DNA of 64,000 bases from JAFLTL01 sp964389525 (GCA_964389525.1 CAYMEX010000009.1:36736-100735); one strand, 5' to 3'; positions 53,391 through 63,335 are shown, numbered from the stretch's first letter. A program made the numbers and translations. Notes: generated from the letters alone by a model not told the origin.

Positions 53391-53993
53391 ATGAAACAAC
53401 TTCGCACACTTCTGGTTGCCGCCGTCATCGCCATGATTTCGGCCGTTTCTGCCTCCGCACAGTTCAAGTGGGGACTTCAGGCAGGTATCGTAGCCAACAA
53501 ACTCCATTTTTCTGAAAAGACATTCGAGTCATCCAACCGCGTGGGATTCACCGGTGGAGCGACCGCCGAGTTCAAGATTCCGGTAATCGGCATCGCCGTT
53601 CAGGGATCGCTCCTCTACGTACACCGCACAAGCGAGTTCGACAACGAGACCGACAATGCCAAACACACCTACAAGCGCGACTATCTCACCGTGCCTATCC
53701 ACCTCAAGTGGGGCCTCGGCCTGCCTATCGTAGGGCGTGTCGTATCTCCTTTCATATTCACCGGACCGTCATTCTCCTACATGATTTCCAAAGATAAGGA
53801 CATGCACGGCATCAACAGCCGCAAAGGCGATATGGCATGGGATTTCGGTGCCGGACTCACACTCGTCAGCCACCTGCAGGTAAAAGCCGGATACAGCCTC
53901 GGATGCACACGCGCCGCACAGCTTGTCGACGGAGGATTCAACCGGAAAATACGCAACAACTACTGGACAGTCACCCTCGGGTATCTGTTCTGA
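53391..53993 (+). CDS. PorT/OmpW-like outer-membrane beta-barrel protein
   Basis: A 200-residue exported protein with a clear signal peptide (ending SASAQ) followed by about eight amphipathic strands and a C-terminal aromatic residue (VTLGYLF), as in small outer-membrane barrels of the PorT-like group. Motifs such as YLTVPIHLKWGLG and FTGPSFSYMIS are typical. No specific job can be given. Confidence 0.85.
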   Translation: MKQLRTLLVAAVIAMISAVSASAQFKWGLQAGIVANKLHFSEKTFESSNRVGFTGGATAEFKIPVIGIAVQGSLLYVHRTSEFDNETDNAKHTYKRDYLTVPIHLKWGLGLPIVGRVVSPFIFTGPSFSYMISKDKDMHGINSRKGDMAWDFGAGLTLVSHLQVKAGYSLGCTRAAQLVDGGFNRKIRNNYWTVTLGYLF

Positions 53994-54007
53994 CAAACGC
54001 GTCGCCG

Positions 54008-54913
54008 ATGAACGATTATACACTTTACCTCTTTAAACTGTCATCCATGTCTACCCAACGCGGCATGGATGACAGCGTTTCTTTTACAATATCCGACGGA
54101 GCCGACGTGCTTGCGTCACTGCTCGCGCCTGTCGGCTTTGAGTCATTCTCGACCGACACCGACGACGAGAGCATACTGCTCGCCTACATTCCGTGCAGCA
54201 AGGTCGACCACGACGCCGTAGTGGCTGCTGCCGACAGCCTCGCCGACATGACGGGATGTATCAGCGCGACTATTCTGTCGAAAGAAGATATCGAGGGGCA
54301 GGACTGGAATGAGGAGTGGGAAAAGCACTACTTCCAGCCGATTGTAGTGGCCGGACGCTGTGTCATACACAGCTCCTTCCACAAAGACTATCCGATTTGC
54401 CCGCTCGACATAACGATCGATCCGAAAATGGCATTCGGCACAGGTCATCACGCCACGACCTCGCTTATGGCAAAATTCCTGCTCGACAATGAGCTGGAGG
54501 GAAAGAGCGTGATCGACATGGGCACCGGCACCGGTCTGCTCGCCATTATAGCGGCCATGAGAGGCGCCTCGCCCGTCACGGCCATAGAGATCGACCCGGC
54601 CGCAAAAATCAACGCCGAAGAAAACGTCGTCATAAACGGCCACGGCGAGATCGACGTCATACTTGGTGACGCATCGGCTCTTGAGAATGTAGCTCCGGCC
54701 GACATTTTCCTTGCCAACATCAACCGCAATGTCATTCTGAATGACATACAGGTATATGCGTCGCGGCTGAAACCCGACGGCCTCATGGCTCTCAGCGGAT
54801 TCTACGAGCAGGACATCGATATGCTCCTCGAAGCTGCGGCACCGCTCGGTCTGCACGAACACAGCCGCAAAGTCGCCGATACCGGCTGGTCTTCACTTGT
54901 ACTAAAATACTGA
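54008..54913 (+). CDS. prmA: PrmA, ribosomal protein L11 methyltransferase
   Basis: SAM-dependent methyltransferase that trimethylates L11. Motif I is VIDMGTGTGLLAI, preceded by MAFGTGHHATTSLM, and the catalytic part is IFLANINRNVI (NINR for the usual NILA). The start MNDYTLYLFKL is chosen from the expected first strand; codons further upstream are inside the barrel gene. 301 residues. Confidence 0.92.
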   Translation: MNDYTLYLFKLSSMSTQRGMDDSVSFTISDGADVLASLLAPVGFESFSTDTDDESILLAYIPCSKVDHDAVVAAADSLADMTGCISATILSKEDIEGQDWNEEWEKHYFQPIVVAGRCVIHSSFHKDYPICPLDITIDPKMAFGTGHHATTSLMAKFLLDNELEGKSVIDMGTGTGLLAIIAAMRGASPVTAIEIDPAAKINAEENVVINGHGEIDVILGDASALENVAPADIFLANINRNVILNDIQVYASRLKPDGLMALSGFYEQDIDMLLEAAAPLGLHEHSRKVADTGWSSLVLKY

Positions 54914-54920
54914 ATCTGAA

Positions 54921-55787
54921 ATGCCGGCACGTCTGATCATTACCGCTGCATCGGTTATATGCGCGTTATCGGCTGCATTCGCAGCCGCTCCCGAGCGTTC
55001 AAGCCTGAACTTCGGAGACACCGTCAGGACCTACAGCATGTATCTCCCCGACAATCTCGGGAAGAATGCGCCACTTTGCATATATCTGCACGGATATGGA
55101 TCAAACAGCCGCTGGCGCGAGGATCTGAATGCCGCTGCCGACCGTCATGGTTACGCTGTGTGCTACCCCGACGGAGCGCCTGACTCCAAAGGAAAGGACG
55201 GATGGAACGTAGGCTACCCGCCACAATACAACATGCCTGACAACGACATCGACCTGATGAAAGCACTTATCAGAGAGGTATGTACAAAATATGCGCTTGA
55301 CACCGCAAACGTTTTCTGCACAGGGCACTCCAACGGCGGCGATCTGATATACAAGATCATATACACCGAGCCCGGCATATTCAACGCCTACGCCTCGGTT
55401 GCCGGACTGACGTTCTGCAATGTATATCTTGAAAAAAATATATCTGCGCCCGTACCGTTCATGGAGATACACGGCACAGCCGACAAGGTGTCGATGTGGA
55501 ACGGCGACCCCGACAACACGGGCGGATGGGGTGCATACACATCGGTTCCGGCGGCTGTCGGAGCCGTAGCCACTGCCAACCGTTGCCAGTCTTATCTGCT
55601 TGAGAATGTCGGCACAAAACCCGACGCGACTCACACCGTCACACGTCACACCTACTCCGACTCCCCTTCGGGATACGACGTCATACTCTATGAGGTGGCC
55701 GACGGAGCCCACACGTGGCACGATAAAGACATAGACACCGGCGAGATCATACTCAGCTTCTTCGACCGCTACCGCAAAACAGAATAA
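54921..55787 (+). CDS. CE1/PHB-depolymerase-like secreted esterase
   Basis: A 288-residue alpha/beta hydrolase of the feruloyl esterase/PHB depolymerase (LpqC) group. A signal peptide (to about residue 22) leads to the oxyanion part IYLHGYGSN, nucleophile GHSNGGD, an acid in HGTADKVS and the histidine in DGAHTWH. Likely cleaves ester groups on plant or other polysaccharides. It starts 8 bases after prmA and leads a run of exported proteins. Confidence 0.88.
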   Translation: MPARLIITAASVICALSAAFAAAPERSSLNFGDTVRTYSMYLPDNLGKNAPLCIYLHGYGSNSRWREDLNAAADRHGYAVCYPDGAPDSKGKDGWNVGYPPQYNMPDNDIDLMKALIREVCTKYALDTANVFCTGHSNGGDLIYKIIYTEPGIFNAYASVAGLTFCNVYLEKNISAPVPFMEIHGTADKVSMWNGDPDNTGGWGAYTSVPAAVGAVATANRCQSYLLENVGTKPDATHTVTRHTYSDSPSGYDVILYEVADGAHTWHDKDIDTGEIILSFFDRYRKTE

Positions 55788-55798
55788 ACCGTCACCCG

Positions 55799-56131
55799 AT
55801 GTCACGACAACATCTTGCAACCACGATAATTCTATCAGTAGCAGCACTCTCACTCACGTCATGCAGCGGAGAGTCTTCGCGTGAAGCGGCCGCCCGAAAG
55901 CTTGGCGTTGCCGATGCCGACACCTTCATCAGCATCGCATCACAGAAAAAAGTGACCCGGATGAGACTTCAGGGATTTCTCCTCGACGTGCGCGACAAAG
56001 AGAACAGACTGCGTAATGCTGGAGAGACAAAGGCCGCCGACATATACGTTTCTTCATTTGAAGGCCATCTGCAAGACAGCGTCCCCGAACTCTTCATGCA
56101 GATATCCGCCAAAGATCAAACCAATCAATAA
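55799..56131 (+). CDS. Small lipoprotein of unknown function
   Basis: A 110-residue protein with a lipobox (LTSC, C22) after a hydrophobic stretch; the rest is charged and probably helical. I recognise no family. It is placed 12 bases after the esterase and 15 before the glycosidase, probably in one transcript. Confidence 0.75.
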   Translation: MSRQHLATTIILSVAALSLTSCSGESSREAAARKLGVADADTFISIASQKKVTRMRLQGFLLDVRDKENRLRNAGETKAADIYVSSFEGHLQDSVPELFMQISAKDQTNQ

Positions 56132-56145
56132 CAAAATATCAATCC

Positions 56146-58146
56146 ATGAAAAAAATACTGCTGCCGCTGCTCCTGTGCGCGACACTATCGGCCGGGGCAC
56201 GACAATACTGGACACTTGATCCCAAAGACAATGCGATCGTATGGGACGTAGACAGCACTTCATACGGCCACACCGACCACATCGAGATGGCCGGAAAACA
56301 TATAGCTACCGTATTGCGTTACGGCATCAACCCCGACGGCTCGTTCGGCATCGACAAGTCACTTGTGTTCCCGATGCTCCGCACAATACCCAACAACACC
56401 CACGCAAGTTTCCAGCGACGCATCACACACGACATCGTGCGCGACATGATGATCGGCCGCAACCCGATGAAAGAAAAAGTTGACAGAGTGCGCATAGCCG
56501 ACGGATGCCTTGAGGTGGAGAGCACACTCGACGGTAGCCGCATGGGACAGCTGGAGCTTACACGACGCTACTTCCCCTCGACCGACGGGCGTGCGTTCAT
56601 CGAATACTATACTGTCAAGAATACCGGCAAAAATGCGGTACGCCTTGAAGTGCCGTCGGTCGATCAGCGGCTCACGACCAGTGCTTCGGAAGGCATTGAC
56701 GCGCCTTTCACCGTCATCATCACATGTGAGGGTACCGACGGTGTGACACTCGCTCCCGGCGAAACAATTGATTTCTCGGCCGTCAACACCGCCACAAAGA
56801 AGGGCGAGACCGCCGGACGTTTCAACGCCGCCGACGAGTACGGCAAGCGCAAAGCCCTGTCGGCACAGCTTGCAGGCTCGCTTAAGCTGAAAACGCCCAA
56901 CGACACGCTCAACCGCCTCATGGATTTCGCAAAACTGCGCGTGTGCGAGAGCATTTACGCCACCAAGGGCGGACCTCTGCAGAGTCCCGGCGGAGAAAGT
57001 TACTATGCGGCCATCTGGGCAAACGACCAGGCCGAGTACGCCAACCCGTTCTTCCCCTTCACCGGCTACGGCTACGCCAATGAGTCGGCTGAGAACTCCT
57101 TTGACCACTTCGCCCGGTTTATGAACGACGAGGGCAAACCAATACCCAGCTCGATCATAGCCGAAGGCGACGACTACTGGAACGGAGCCGGCGATCGCGG
57201 TGACGCCGCCATGATCGCCTACGGGGCATCGCGCTATGCGCTTGCCAACGGCAATGCTGCCACAGCACGCCATCTGCTCCCCCTCATCGAGTGGTGCCTC
57301 AATTTCTGCAATAACAAAATCAACGCCGACGGTGTCGTAAACTCCGACTCCGACGAGCTCGAGGGGCGTTTCCCCTCCGGCGAGGCAAACCTCTGCACAA
57401 ATTCGCTCTACTACGACGCGCTGCTCTCTACAGCTTATCTGCTTGACGATCTCGGCATTGAAAAGGCCAACGCACGCAAATACCGCAAGCAGGCGGCCGA
57501 CCTCCACAAAAACATGGAGAAGTATTTTGCCGGACCGGTCGAAGGCTTTGACACATACGCATACTACAAGGGCAACGACATACTGCGCGCATGGATCTGC
57601 ATCCCTCTGACGATGGGAATCTTCGACCGCACCGACGCAACTGTCGACGCGCTGTTCTCGCCGCGCCTCTGGACCAAGAACGGTCTGCTCACTGAAGCCA
57701 ACGACAAGACATTCTGGGACCGCTCGACTCTCTACGCCCTGCGTGGCGTCTTTCAGGCCGGACGCGCCGACCGTGCGCTTCCATTCCTCGAGAGCTACTC
57801 CGCCACGCGCCTTCTCGGCGACCACGTGCCCTACCCCATCGAGGCGTGGCCCGAAGGAAGCCAGCGGCATCTGTCGACCGAGAGCGCGCTCTATGCCCGC
57901 ATCTTCACCGAAGGACTTTTCGGCATACGCCCGACCGGCCTTCGCAGCTTCGATCTGACCCCGTCGCTTCCGTCGTCGTGGGATGACATGTCGCTTAGCG
58001 CAATCAAAGCATTCGGCGGAGATTTCTCCATCGACATACACCGCATCGCTCCCGAGAAAATCAACGTGAAGGTCACAGGAGCCGATGGACGTAAAATACT
58101 TGACCGCACAATCAAGCCGGGTACAACTGTGAGAGTGAAGCTCTGA
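56146..58146 (+). CDS. Six-hairpin glycosidase-like exported protein
   Basis: A 666-residue exported protein (signal peptide MKKILLPLLLCATLSAGA). An N-terminal beta domain (to about 235) is followed by an (alpha/alpha)6 barrel with ESYYAAIWANDQAEYANPFF, DDYWNGAGDRGDAAMIAYG and a late TFWDRSTLYALRG and PIEAWPEGSQRHLS, in keeping with six-hairpin glycosidases (GH15/63/78/95 clan types). The exact GH family is not decided; an amylo-1,6- or rhamnosidase-like role is possible. Confidence 0.8.
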   Translation: MKKILLPLLLCATLSAGARQYWTLDPKDNAIVWDVDSTSYGHTDHIEMAGKHIATVLRYGINPDGSFGIDKSLVFPMLRTIPNNTHASFQRRITHDIVRDMMIGRNPMKEKVDRVRIADGCLEVESTLDGSRMGQLELTRRYFPSTDGRAFIEYYTVKNTGKNAVRLEVPSVDQRLTTSASEGIDAPFTVIITCEGTDGVTLAPGETIDFSAVNTATKKGETAGRFNAADEYGKRKALSAQLAGSLKLKTPNDTLNRLMDFAKLRVCESIYATKGGPLQSPGGESYYAAIWANDQAEYANPFFPFTGYGYANESAENSFDHFARFMNDEGKPIPSSIIAEGDDYWNGAGDRGDAAMIAYGASRYALANGNAATARHLLPLIEWCLNFCNNKINADGVVNSDSDELEGRFPSGEANLCTNSLYYDALLSTAYLLDDLGIEKANARKYRKQAADLHKNMEKYFAGPVEGFDTYAYYKGNDILRAWICIPLTMGIFDRTDATVDALFSPRLWTKNGLLTEANDKTFWDRSTLYALRGVFQAGRADRALPFLESYSATRLLGDHVPYPIEAWPEGSQRHLSTESALYARIFTEGLFGIRPTGLRSFDLTPSLPSSWDDMSLSAIKAFGGDFSIDIHRIAPEKINVKVTGADGRKILDRTIKPGTTVRVKL

Positions 58147-58167
58147 ACGACAAGAATACAAGAAAAA

Positions 58168-58207
58168 AGCGGAGTGCGTCAACTGCTATTTTGTGACGCA
58201 CTCCGCT
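58168..58207. terminator. Bidirectional terminator between the glycosidase and DUF2156 genes
   Basis: AGCGGAGTGCGTCA and TGACGCACTCCGCT pair perfectly across 12 bases, with A-run before and T-run after. It serves both convergent genes. Confidence 0.85.
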
Positions 58208-58230
58208 CTTTTATATTTATATCCGTCCGA

Positions 58231-59232
58231 TCAGAGGACTACATTGTATTTGCGCAGCAGCATCGCCGGCTGCCACGACTGTTTGGCGTAACGCAATCCC
58301 GGATCACCGCAGTCCTCCTCACGGTTGAGGAAACGCAGATCACCGTATTTCCGGGTCATGCTTCCGGCGAAAAGATGGGCGATCGTCTCTCCTGCACCCG
58401 ACACAGAATGATCCATCTTCTCGATGTGCACATAGAGCGTCTCATTGATCTTTTCACCGAGTGTGAACGCCACGATCCTGTCATCATCTCCGCCACTCCG
58501 CAGCACCGCACCGTCAAAACCATAGACGTCGAGATTGTCGAGCACATCAAACACCTGACTCAGCTCCTCGAGTCTGGTTGACGAACCCGCCTCTTTGTCC
58601 TCAGCCGACGCCCACTGTGCAAGCACACGCTTCAGACTGTCGGTATCGGCAACGGTGAGCACATCGAGATGCGCCTCCGGGTAATCGGCTCTGAAACGGT
58701 TGACATGATTGCGCTTCTTTGCAAGTTTCTTACCCGACAGCGAGGCAAAACTTGCTGCATCGTAGACATAATCCGACCAGTCGGTCAGTTCCTCAACCCT
58801 GAAAGCGGGGTTATATGCCATGAAACATGACAGGCGGTCGGCCGGAATAGCCGAGAACCTCAACATGAGACCATGCTCGCGACAATAGCCTTCGAGCAAT
58901 GCGATAGCCTCGGGAAGCGGCATAGCACCTACCGGACATGAAAAAGCCTGACGTTCAAGGCAATTTTCCTCAACACCCGTTATAAACAGAGTATCGTTGA
59001 AAATGCAGTATCTGTAGCGGAAATAGTTGATCCACATATAGATTCCCCCGATGCTATAGTCGCATGTCAGCGACGGCGACATCTGCAGTATGCGTCCTAT
59101 CTCCGGCATCGCATCGAGCGTGATCGGCTCAAAGTGCAGCGGAGACGACTCATACCCTCTGTCGGCCGAGCCTTTCGCACCACCGAGCGAAGTTTCTTTC
59201 AGCAAACAATCTGAAATACAAGATGATCCCAT
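58231..59232 (-). CDS. DUF2156 (GNAT-like, LPG-synthase C-terminal type) protein
   Basis: A 333-residue soluble protein of the DUF2156 family, whose fold is a double GNAT domain, as in the lysyl-transferase part of MprF. Family parts: TCDYSIGGIYMWINYF in the first half, SGKKLAKKRNHVNRFRADYP in the middle and DLRFLNREEDCGDPGLRYAKQSW near the end. It has no membrane domain. Substrate unknown. About 30 N-terminal residues before the family core may not be real. Confidence 0.85.
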   Translation of the reverse strand: MGSSCISDCLLKETSLGGAKGSADRGYESSPLHFEPITLDAMPEIGRILQMSPSLTCDYSIGGIYMWINYFRYRYCIFNDTLFITGVEENCLERQAFSCPVGAMPLPEAIALLEGYCREHGLMLRFSAIPADRLSCFMAYNPAFRVEELTDWSDYVYDAASFASLSGKKLAKKRNHVNRFRADYPEAHLDVLTVADTDSLKRVLAQWASAEDKEAGSSTRLEELSQVFDVLDNLDVYGFDGAVLRSGGDDDRIVAFTLGEKINETLYVHIEKMDHSVSGAGETIAHLFAGSMTRKYGDLRFLNREEDCGDPGLRYAKQSWQPAMLLRKYNVVL

Positions 59233-59388
59233 ATAAATACTATTATCAGTCCCCTATCGGCTGACGATTAAATCAATGTTTTTTAAGTTTTCAACACATC
59301 ACGCCGATACTTGGTTTGAATGGAAATCGTTATTTTTGTGACCCGACTATCAAAGCAACAAAATTAGCAAATTATACAATCTACGACA

Positions 59389-59835
59389 ATGGCAAACTGG
59401 TTTGAATGCAAAGTGAGATTTGACAAGACAATGGAAAACGGCACACAGAAGAAAGTCACCGAACCCTATCTTGTCGACGCATTCACTTTCACCGAGGCCG
59501 AGGCACGCATTATCAAAGAGATCACTCCGTTTATCTCAGGCGAGTTCTCGGTGTCGGCCGTAAAACGCACAAAAATCGCTGAAATCGTCTGGGACGACTC
59601 AGCCGACAAGTGGTATATGGCAAAAGTAGCGTTCATCACCATCGACGAGAAAACCGCCGTGGAGAAACGCGCCATCAGCCAGATGCTCGTCGCCGGCAAC
59701 GACTTCAAAGGAGCCTACGACAACCTCCTCGAAGCCATGAGCACCACAAGCGCCGACTACGAGATCGTCTCGATCAGCGAGACACTCATAATGGATGTCT
59801 ACAAAGCCGATCTCTCGGGAAATGCAGAGAAATGA
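59389..59835 (+). CDS. DUF4494 family protein
   Basis: A 148-residue protein typical of Bacteroidetes, starting MANWFECKVRFDKTMENG and containing SGEFSVSAVKRTKIAEIVWD. No enzyme motif is seen. It overlaps yggS by 4 bases (ATGA), the usual neighbour, suggesting a joint function with PLP homeostasis, which is inference only. Confidence 0.85.
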   Translation: MANWFECKVRFDKTMENGTQKKVTEPYLVDAFTFTEAEARIIKEITPFISGEFSVSAVKRTKIAEIVWDDSADKWYMAKVAFITIDEKTAVEKRAISQMLVAGNDFKGAYDNLLEAMSTTSADYEIVSISETLIMDVYKADLSGNAEK

Positions 59836-60503
59836 TCGCAGATAATCTGAAAGAAATAGCCTCTACCCTACCCTCGGGCGTCACGCTTGTGGCTGTCTCT
59901 AAGTTCCATCCGTCGGAGGCTGTCGGGGAGGCTTACGAGGCCGGACAACGCATCTTCGGCGAGAGCCGTGTGCAGGAAATCTCCGCAAAGGCTCCATTGC
60001 TGCCGGACGATATAGAGTGGCACTTCATAGGCCATCTGCAGACCAACAAAGTCGCGCAGCTGCTTCGCGTAAGCAACCTCACTCTCATACAGAGCATCGA
60101 CTCCGACCGGCTTCTGCGCATTGTCGACCGCGAGGCAGCGAAAGCCGGACGCACCATCGACGTGTTGCTTGAGCTCCATGTCGCCGACGAGGAAACCAAG
60201 ACCGGGTTCAGCGTGGCCGAGCTTGAACAGTGGATGGCCGAGCGACGTTTTGAGACACTTGAGGCGACCCACATCAGAGGAGTGATGGGCATGGCGACAA
60301 ACACCGACGATCTCTCACGCGTCAGAAACGACTTCCGCGAGATACGCGCATGCTACGACCGCATCATAACCGAGATCGCGCCCGACCTCCGGCGGTTCGA
60401 CACCGTCAGCATGGGCATGAGCCATGACTACCCCGTGGCAATCGGCGAGGGAGCCACAATGGTGCGCGTCGGCACGAGCATCTTCGGCGAAAGAGTCTAC
60501 TGA
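59832..60503 (+). CDS. YggS/PLPBP-family pyridoxal phosphate homeostasis protein
   Basis: A 223-residue PLP-binding barrel (alanine-racemase N-domain type). The PLP lysine is in LVAVSKFHP; others are FGESRVQEI, WHFIGHLQTNK and DTVSMGMSHDYPVAI. The start MIADNLKEIAS follows the DUF4494 gene by overlap; a long open frame further upstream is not real. Confidence 0.93.
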   Translation: MIADNLKEIASTLPSGVTLVAVSKFHPSEAVGEAYEAGQRIFGESRVQEISAKAPLLPDDIEWHFIGHLQTNKVAQLLRVSNLTLIQSIDSDRLLRIVDREAAKAGRTIDVLLELHVADEETKTGFSVAELEQWMAERRFETLEATHIRGVMGMATNTDDLSRVRNDFREIRACYDRIITEIAPDLRRFDTVSMGMSHDYPVAIGEGATMVRVGTSIFGERVY

Positions 60504-60588
60504 CTGTCGCAGGTGCGACAAAACAGCGCACAGATTTGTTAAGATGTATTAAAGACCGATACGAAAGCTCAAATTTATTCAGCAATTT

Positions 60589-60620
60589 TTTGCATGAATG
60601 AAAAACTCCGAGTACATTTG
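60589..60620 (+). promoter_or_regulatory. Promoter of a candidate small RNA
   Basis: TTTG, 20 bases, TACATTTG: an exact match to the Bacteroidetes consensus, standing between yggS and dnaG with a terminator only about 45 bases on. Confidence 0.65.
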
Positions 60621-60625
60621 TGCGT

Positions 60626-60696
60626 GTGTTTTTCATAGTATTAGATTAAGATAAAGGTTTAAGAAAAGGCGTTGTCGTGAGACAATGCCTTTTTTG
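60626..60696 (+). ncRNA. Candidate small RNA of about 70 nt
   Basis: The region between the promoter above and a rho-independent terminator has no open frame of any use. The transcript would hold an A/T-rich 5' part and a 3' hairpin. It may be a free small RNA, or a short attenuated leader. No known RNA family is recognised. Confidence 0.45.
60664..60696 (+). terminator. Rho-independent terminator before dnaG
   Basis: AAAAGGCGTTGTC pairs with GACAATGCCTTTT (one G-U) around a GTGA tetraloop, and the T-run continues. It lies about 110 bases before dnaG. Confidence 0.85.
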
Positions 60697-60756
60697 CATT
60701 TTTAAGGAATCGTGCTCACCACATTCTCAGCACCATAAGCATCGCCGAGACAGTCC

Positions 60757-60787
60757 TTTCCGTTTTTCACGAATATGCCTATCTTTG
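60757..60787 (+). promoter_or_regulatory. dnaG promoter
   Basis: TTTC (one mismatch), 19 bases, TATCTTTG; 17 bases from its end to the dnaG ATG. Confidence 0.7.
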
Positions 60788-60804
60788 TATCCGCATAGCG
60801 AATC

Positions 60805-63012
60805 ATGAAAAGGATAGATAAGGAAACCGTACAACGCATTCTTGACACCGCCGACATTGTCGAAGTGGTGAGCGACTTTGTGAAGCTGAAGCGGCGTGGA
60901 GCCAACTATATAGGCCTCTGCCCCTTTCACAACGAACGCACACCGTCGTTTTCCGTATCAAAATCAAAAGGCATATGCAAGTGTTTCAGCTGCGGAAAAG
61001 GAGGCAGCGCCATAGGCTTTGTCATGGAGCACGAGTCCATGTCCTACTACGAGGCTCTGCGCTATCTTGCAGCTAAATACAACATCCAGATCAAAGAGGA
61101 AGAAGTCTCGGCCGAACAGCAGCAGGCCGAGAGCGAGCGCGAGAGCATGTTCGCCGTCAACGAGTGGGCGATGCATCGTTTTGAAGAAAACATCCTTCAC
61201 ACCGATGCCGGACGCGACATCGGACTGGCCTACTTCCGCGAGCGCGGCATCAACGAGCGCATGATCGAGCGGTTTCACCTCGGATATGCGCTTGAAGAGC
61301 GCGACATATTGTACCGCGAAGCGATCGCCGCAGGCTATCAGGAGCAGTTTCTCGTCTCTACAGGACTGTGCTACCGCCAGGAATCGACCGGACGCATCAC
61401 CGACCGCTTCCGCGGACGTGTCATCTATCCAATACAGAGCGTTTCAGGCAAAGTCGTGGCATTCGGCGGACGCACACTCCGCACCGACAAGTCGCTTGCC
61501 AAATACGTCAACTCGCCCGAGTCGGTCATCTACTCCAAGAGCGTCCAGCTCTACGGTCTGTTTCAGGCAAAGAAAGCCATAACCCAGAAAGGGCGCTGCA
61601 TACTCGTCGAAGGCTACATGGACGTCATATCCATGTCGCAGAGCGGAGTCGAGAACGTAGTGGCATCGTCGGGCACCTCGCTCACACAGGGACAGGCACG
61701 CCTTATACACCGTTTCGCCGACGCCGTCACCGTCATCTACGACAGCGATGCCGCCGGCATAAAAGCTTCGCTGCGCGGCATCGACATACTGCTCGCCGAG
61801 GGACTCGACATCTCTATCGTCCTGCTCCCCGACGGAGACGACCCCGACTCGTTCGCGCAAAGTCACAGCTCCGAGGAAGTCGAAAGATACATCGACGAGA
61901 ACTCGGTGGATTTCATCCGCTTCAAGACGTCGATACTGCTTAAGGACGCCGCCAACAACCCCACACGCCGAGCCGAAGTCATCAACGACATCGTGCAGTC
62001 GGTAGCCGCCATACCCGACGAAGTGAAGCGCATGGTCTACATCCAGGAGTGTGGCCGTCTGCTTGAGATGGGCGAAGACATACTCCGCCGGCAGGTCGCA
62101 CTCGCACGCAAGCGCAAGGCCGAACAGGCCGCCGTCGAGCGTCAGCGCGAGAACGCAAGAAATTCGATCCGCGCCGGCATGTCGGACGATGCACCGTCGC
62201 AACCAGCCGACAGCACCGTCACCCAGGTCGCCGTGCCGCAGACGCCGCAAGGCGCCGCACCACGTGGCGGCCGACCGTCGCTGGCCGACTTTGAGCGCGG
62301 AGTACTGCTTTACGTCGTCCGCTACGGCATGACGAACGTGTGCGACGCTATCGACAACGAAGGCAACACTATACCGCTAAGCGTCATAGACCTCGTGGAG
62401 ACCGAGATGGCCAACGACGGCATGGAGTTTTCCGATCAGACCAACCGCGAGTTGTTTGAGGAGGCCCGGTCGCTGCGGGCGACGTGGCCCGACGACTACA
62501 GACGCGAAGAACTTGAAGCCGCGACGCGCCGCACGACCGAAATCGAGGAAGGCCGCAAAACAATTGCCGCCACAGCTCCCGATCTGGCATCGATCACCCG
62601 CGAGGAACACATGCTGCGTGAACGCGCCGACGAGAACTACAACAACGCCGTGACATCGTTCACCCGCAACTATGTTGAGCGCTCGCTCACATGCTCGAGC
62701 AGCGACGTCGTGCGCCAACTCGCCACCTCGCTCGCCTTCGAGCGTCACCATCTGAGTAAATATCACACCCGGTTCACGCAGATACCTACCGAACTCGACA
62801 AACTCTACCACCTTCTCAGCCAGGCCATCTACGCCTGGAAATCGGCTGTGCTCGCCTCAATGTCGAACGCGCTGTGCGAGGAGATCGCCGCAGCCAGCGC
62901 CTCTGGCGACATCGAGAAAGTCATGCAGCTCATGCAGCGCAAGGCACGCTACCTCGAGCTGCAGAAAGAGTATGCCCACATGCTCGGCGACCGCGTCATC
63001 GGCACCCGCTGA
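60805..63012 (+). CDS. dnaG: DnaG, DNA primase
   Basis: Makes RNA primers for replication. The CHC2 zinc ribbon has C39, H42, C60 and C63; next come the RNA polymerase core and TOPRIM domain with LVEGYMDVIS and IYDSDAAGIKA. The C-terminal helicase-binding part is present after a linker rich in P, Q and A (about residues 450-490). 735 residues, slightly long for the family. No gene follows in the window. Confidence 0.96.
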   Translation: MKRIDKETVQRILDTADIVEVVSDFVKLKRRGANYIGLCPFHNERTPSFSVSKSKGICKCFSCGKGGSAIGFVMEHESMSYYEALRYLAAKYNIQIKEEEVSAEQQQAESERESMFAVNEWAMHRFEENILHTDAGRDIGLAYFRERGINERMIERFHLGYALEERDILYREAIAAGYQEQFLVSTGLCYRQESTGRITDRFRGRVIYPIQSVSGKVVAFGGRTLRTDKSLAKYVNSPESVIYSKSVQLYGLFQAKKAITQKGRCILVEGYMDVISMSQSGVENVVASSGTSLTQGQARLIHRFADAVTVIYDSDAAGIKASLRGIDILLAEGLDISIVLLPDGDDPDSFAQSHSSEEVERYIDENSVDFIRFKTSILLKDAANNPTRRAEVINDIVQSVAAIPDEVKRMVYIQECGRLLEMGEDILRRQVALARKRKAEQAAVERQRENARNSIRAGMSDDAPSQPADSTVTQVAVPQTPQGAAPRGGRPSLADFERGVLLYVVRYGMTNVCDAIDNEGNTIPLSVIDLVETEMANDGMEFSDQTNRELFEEARSLRATWPDDYRREELEAATRRTTEIEEGRKTIAATAPDLASITREEHMLRERADENYNNAVTSFTRNYVERSLTCSSSDVVRQLATSLAFERHHLSKYHTRFTQIPTELDKLYHLLSQAIYAWKSAVLASMSNALCEEIAAASASGDIEKVMQLMQRKARYLELQKEYAHMLGDRVIGTR

Positions 63013-63128
63013 CCCCCTCATCGGTCATAGCATCGCAGATGCCGAACCCGGCAAAGCCGGAGCAAAACCCCATCCTGCGACCCTACATAGAAAAAAAGCC
63101 TGATTAACATTGTGATACATTATTGATT

Positions 63129-63154
63129 TGTAGGGGCGTGCGACAGTACGCCCA
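63129..63154. repeat. Dispersed REP-like hairpin repeat, copy 2
   Basis: Same 26 bases as 5021-5046, here inside the first 182-bp unit. Confidence 0.75.
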
Positions 63155-63309
63155 CAAATCGAAGGAGCATCACCACACAGATATCTACCATGCAACGCAC
63201 CATTGCGCACGGCATCGCAGATGCCGAGACCAGGCGCAGCCGGAGCAAAACCCCATCCTGCGACCCTACATAGAAAAAGGTTGATTGATATTGTGGTACA
63301 GTATTGATT

Positions 63310-63335
63310 TGTAGGGGCGTGCGACAGTACGCCCA
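63310..63335. repeat. Dispersed REP-like hairpin repeat, copy 3
   Basis: Same 26 bases as 5021-5046, here inside the second 182-bp unit. Confidence 0.75.

Noticed and set aside
56359..58182. Long antisense open frame (over 600 codons) opposite the glycosidase
   Set aside because: Low-complexity composition, no domain, fully overlapped by a gene with signal peptide and family motifs.
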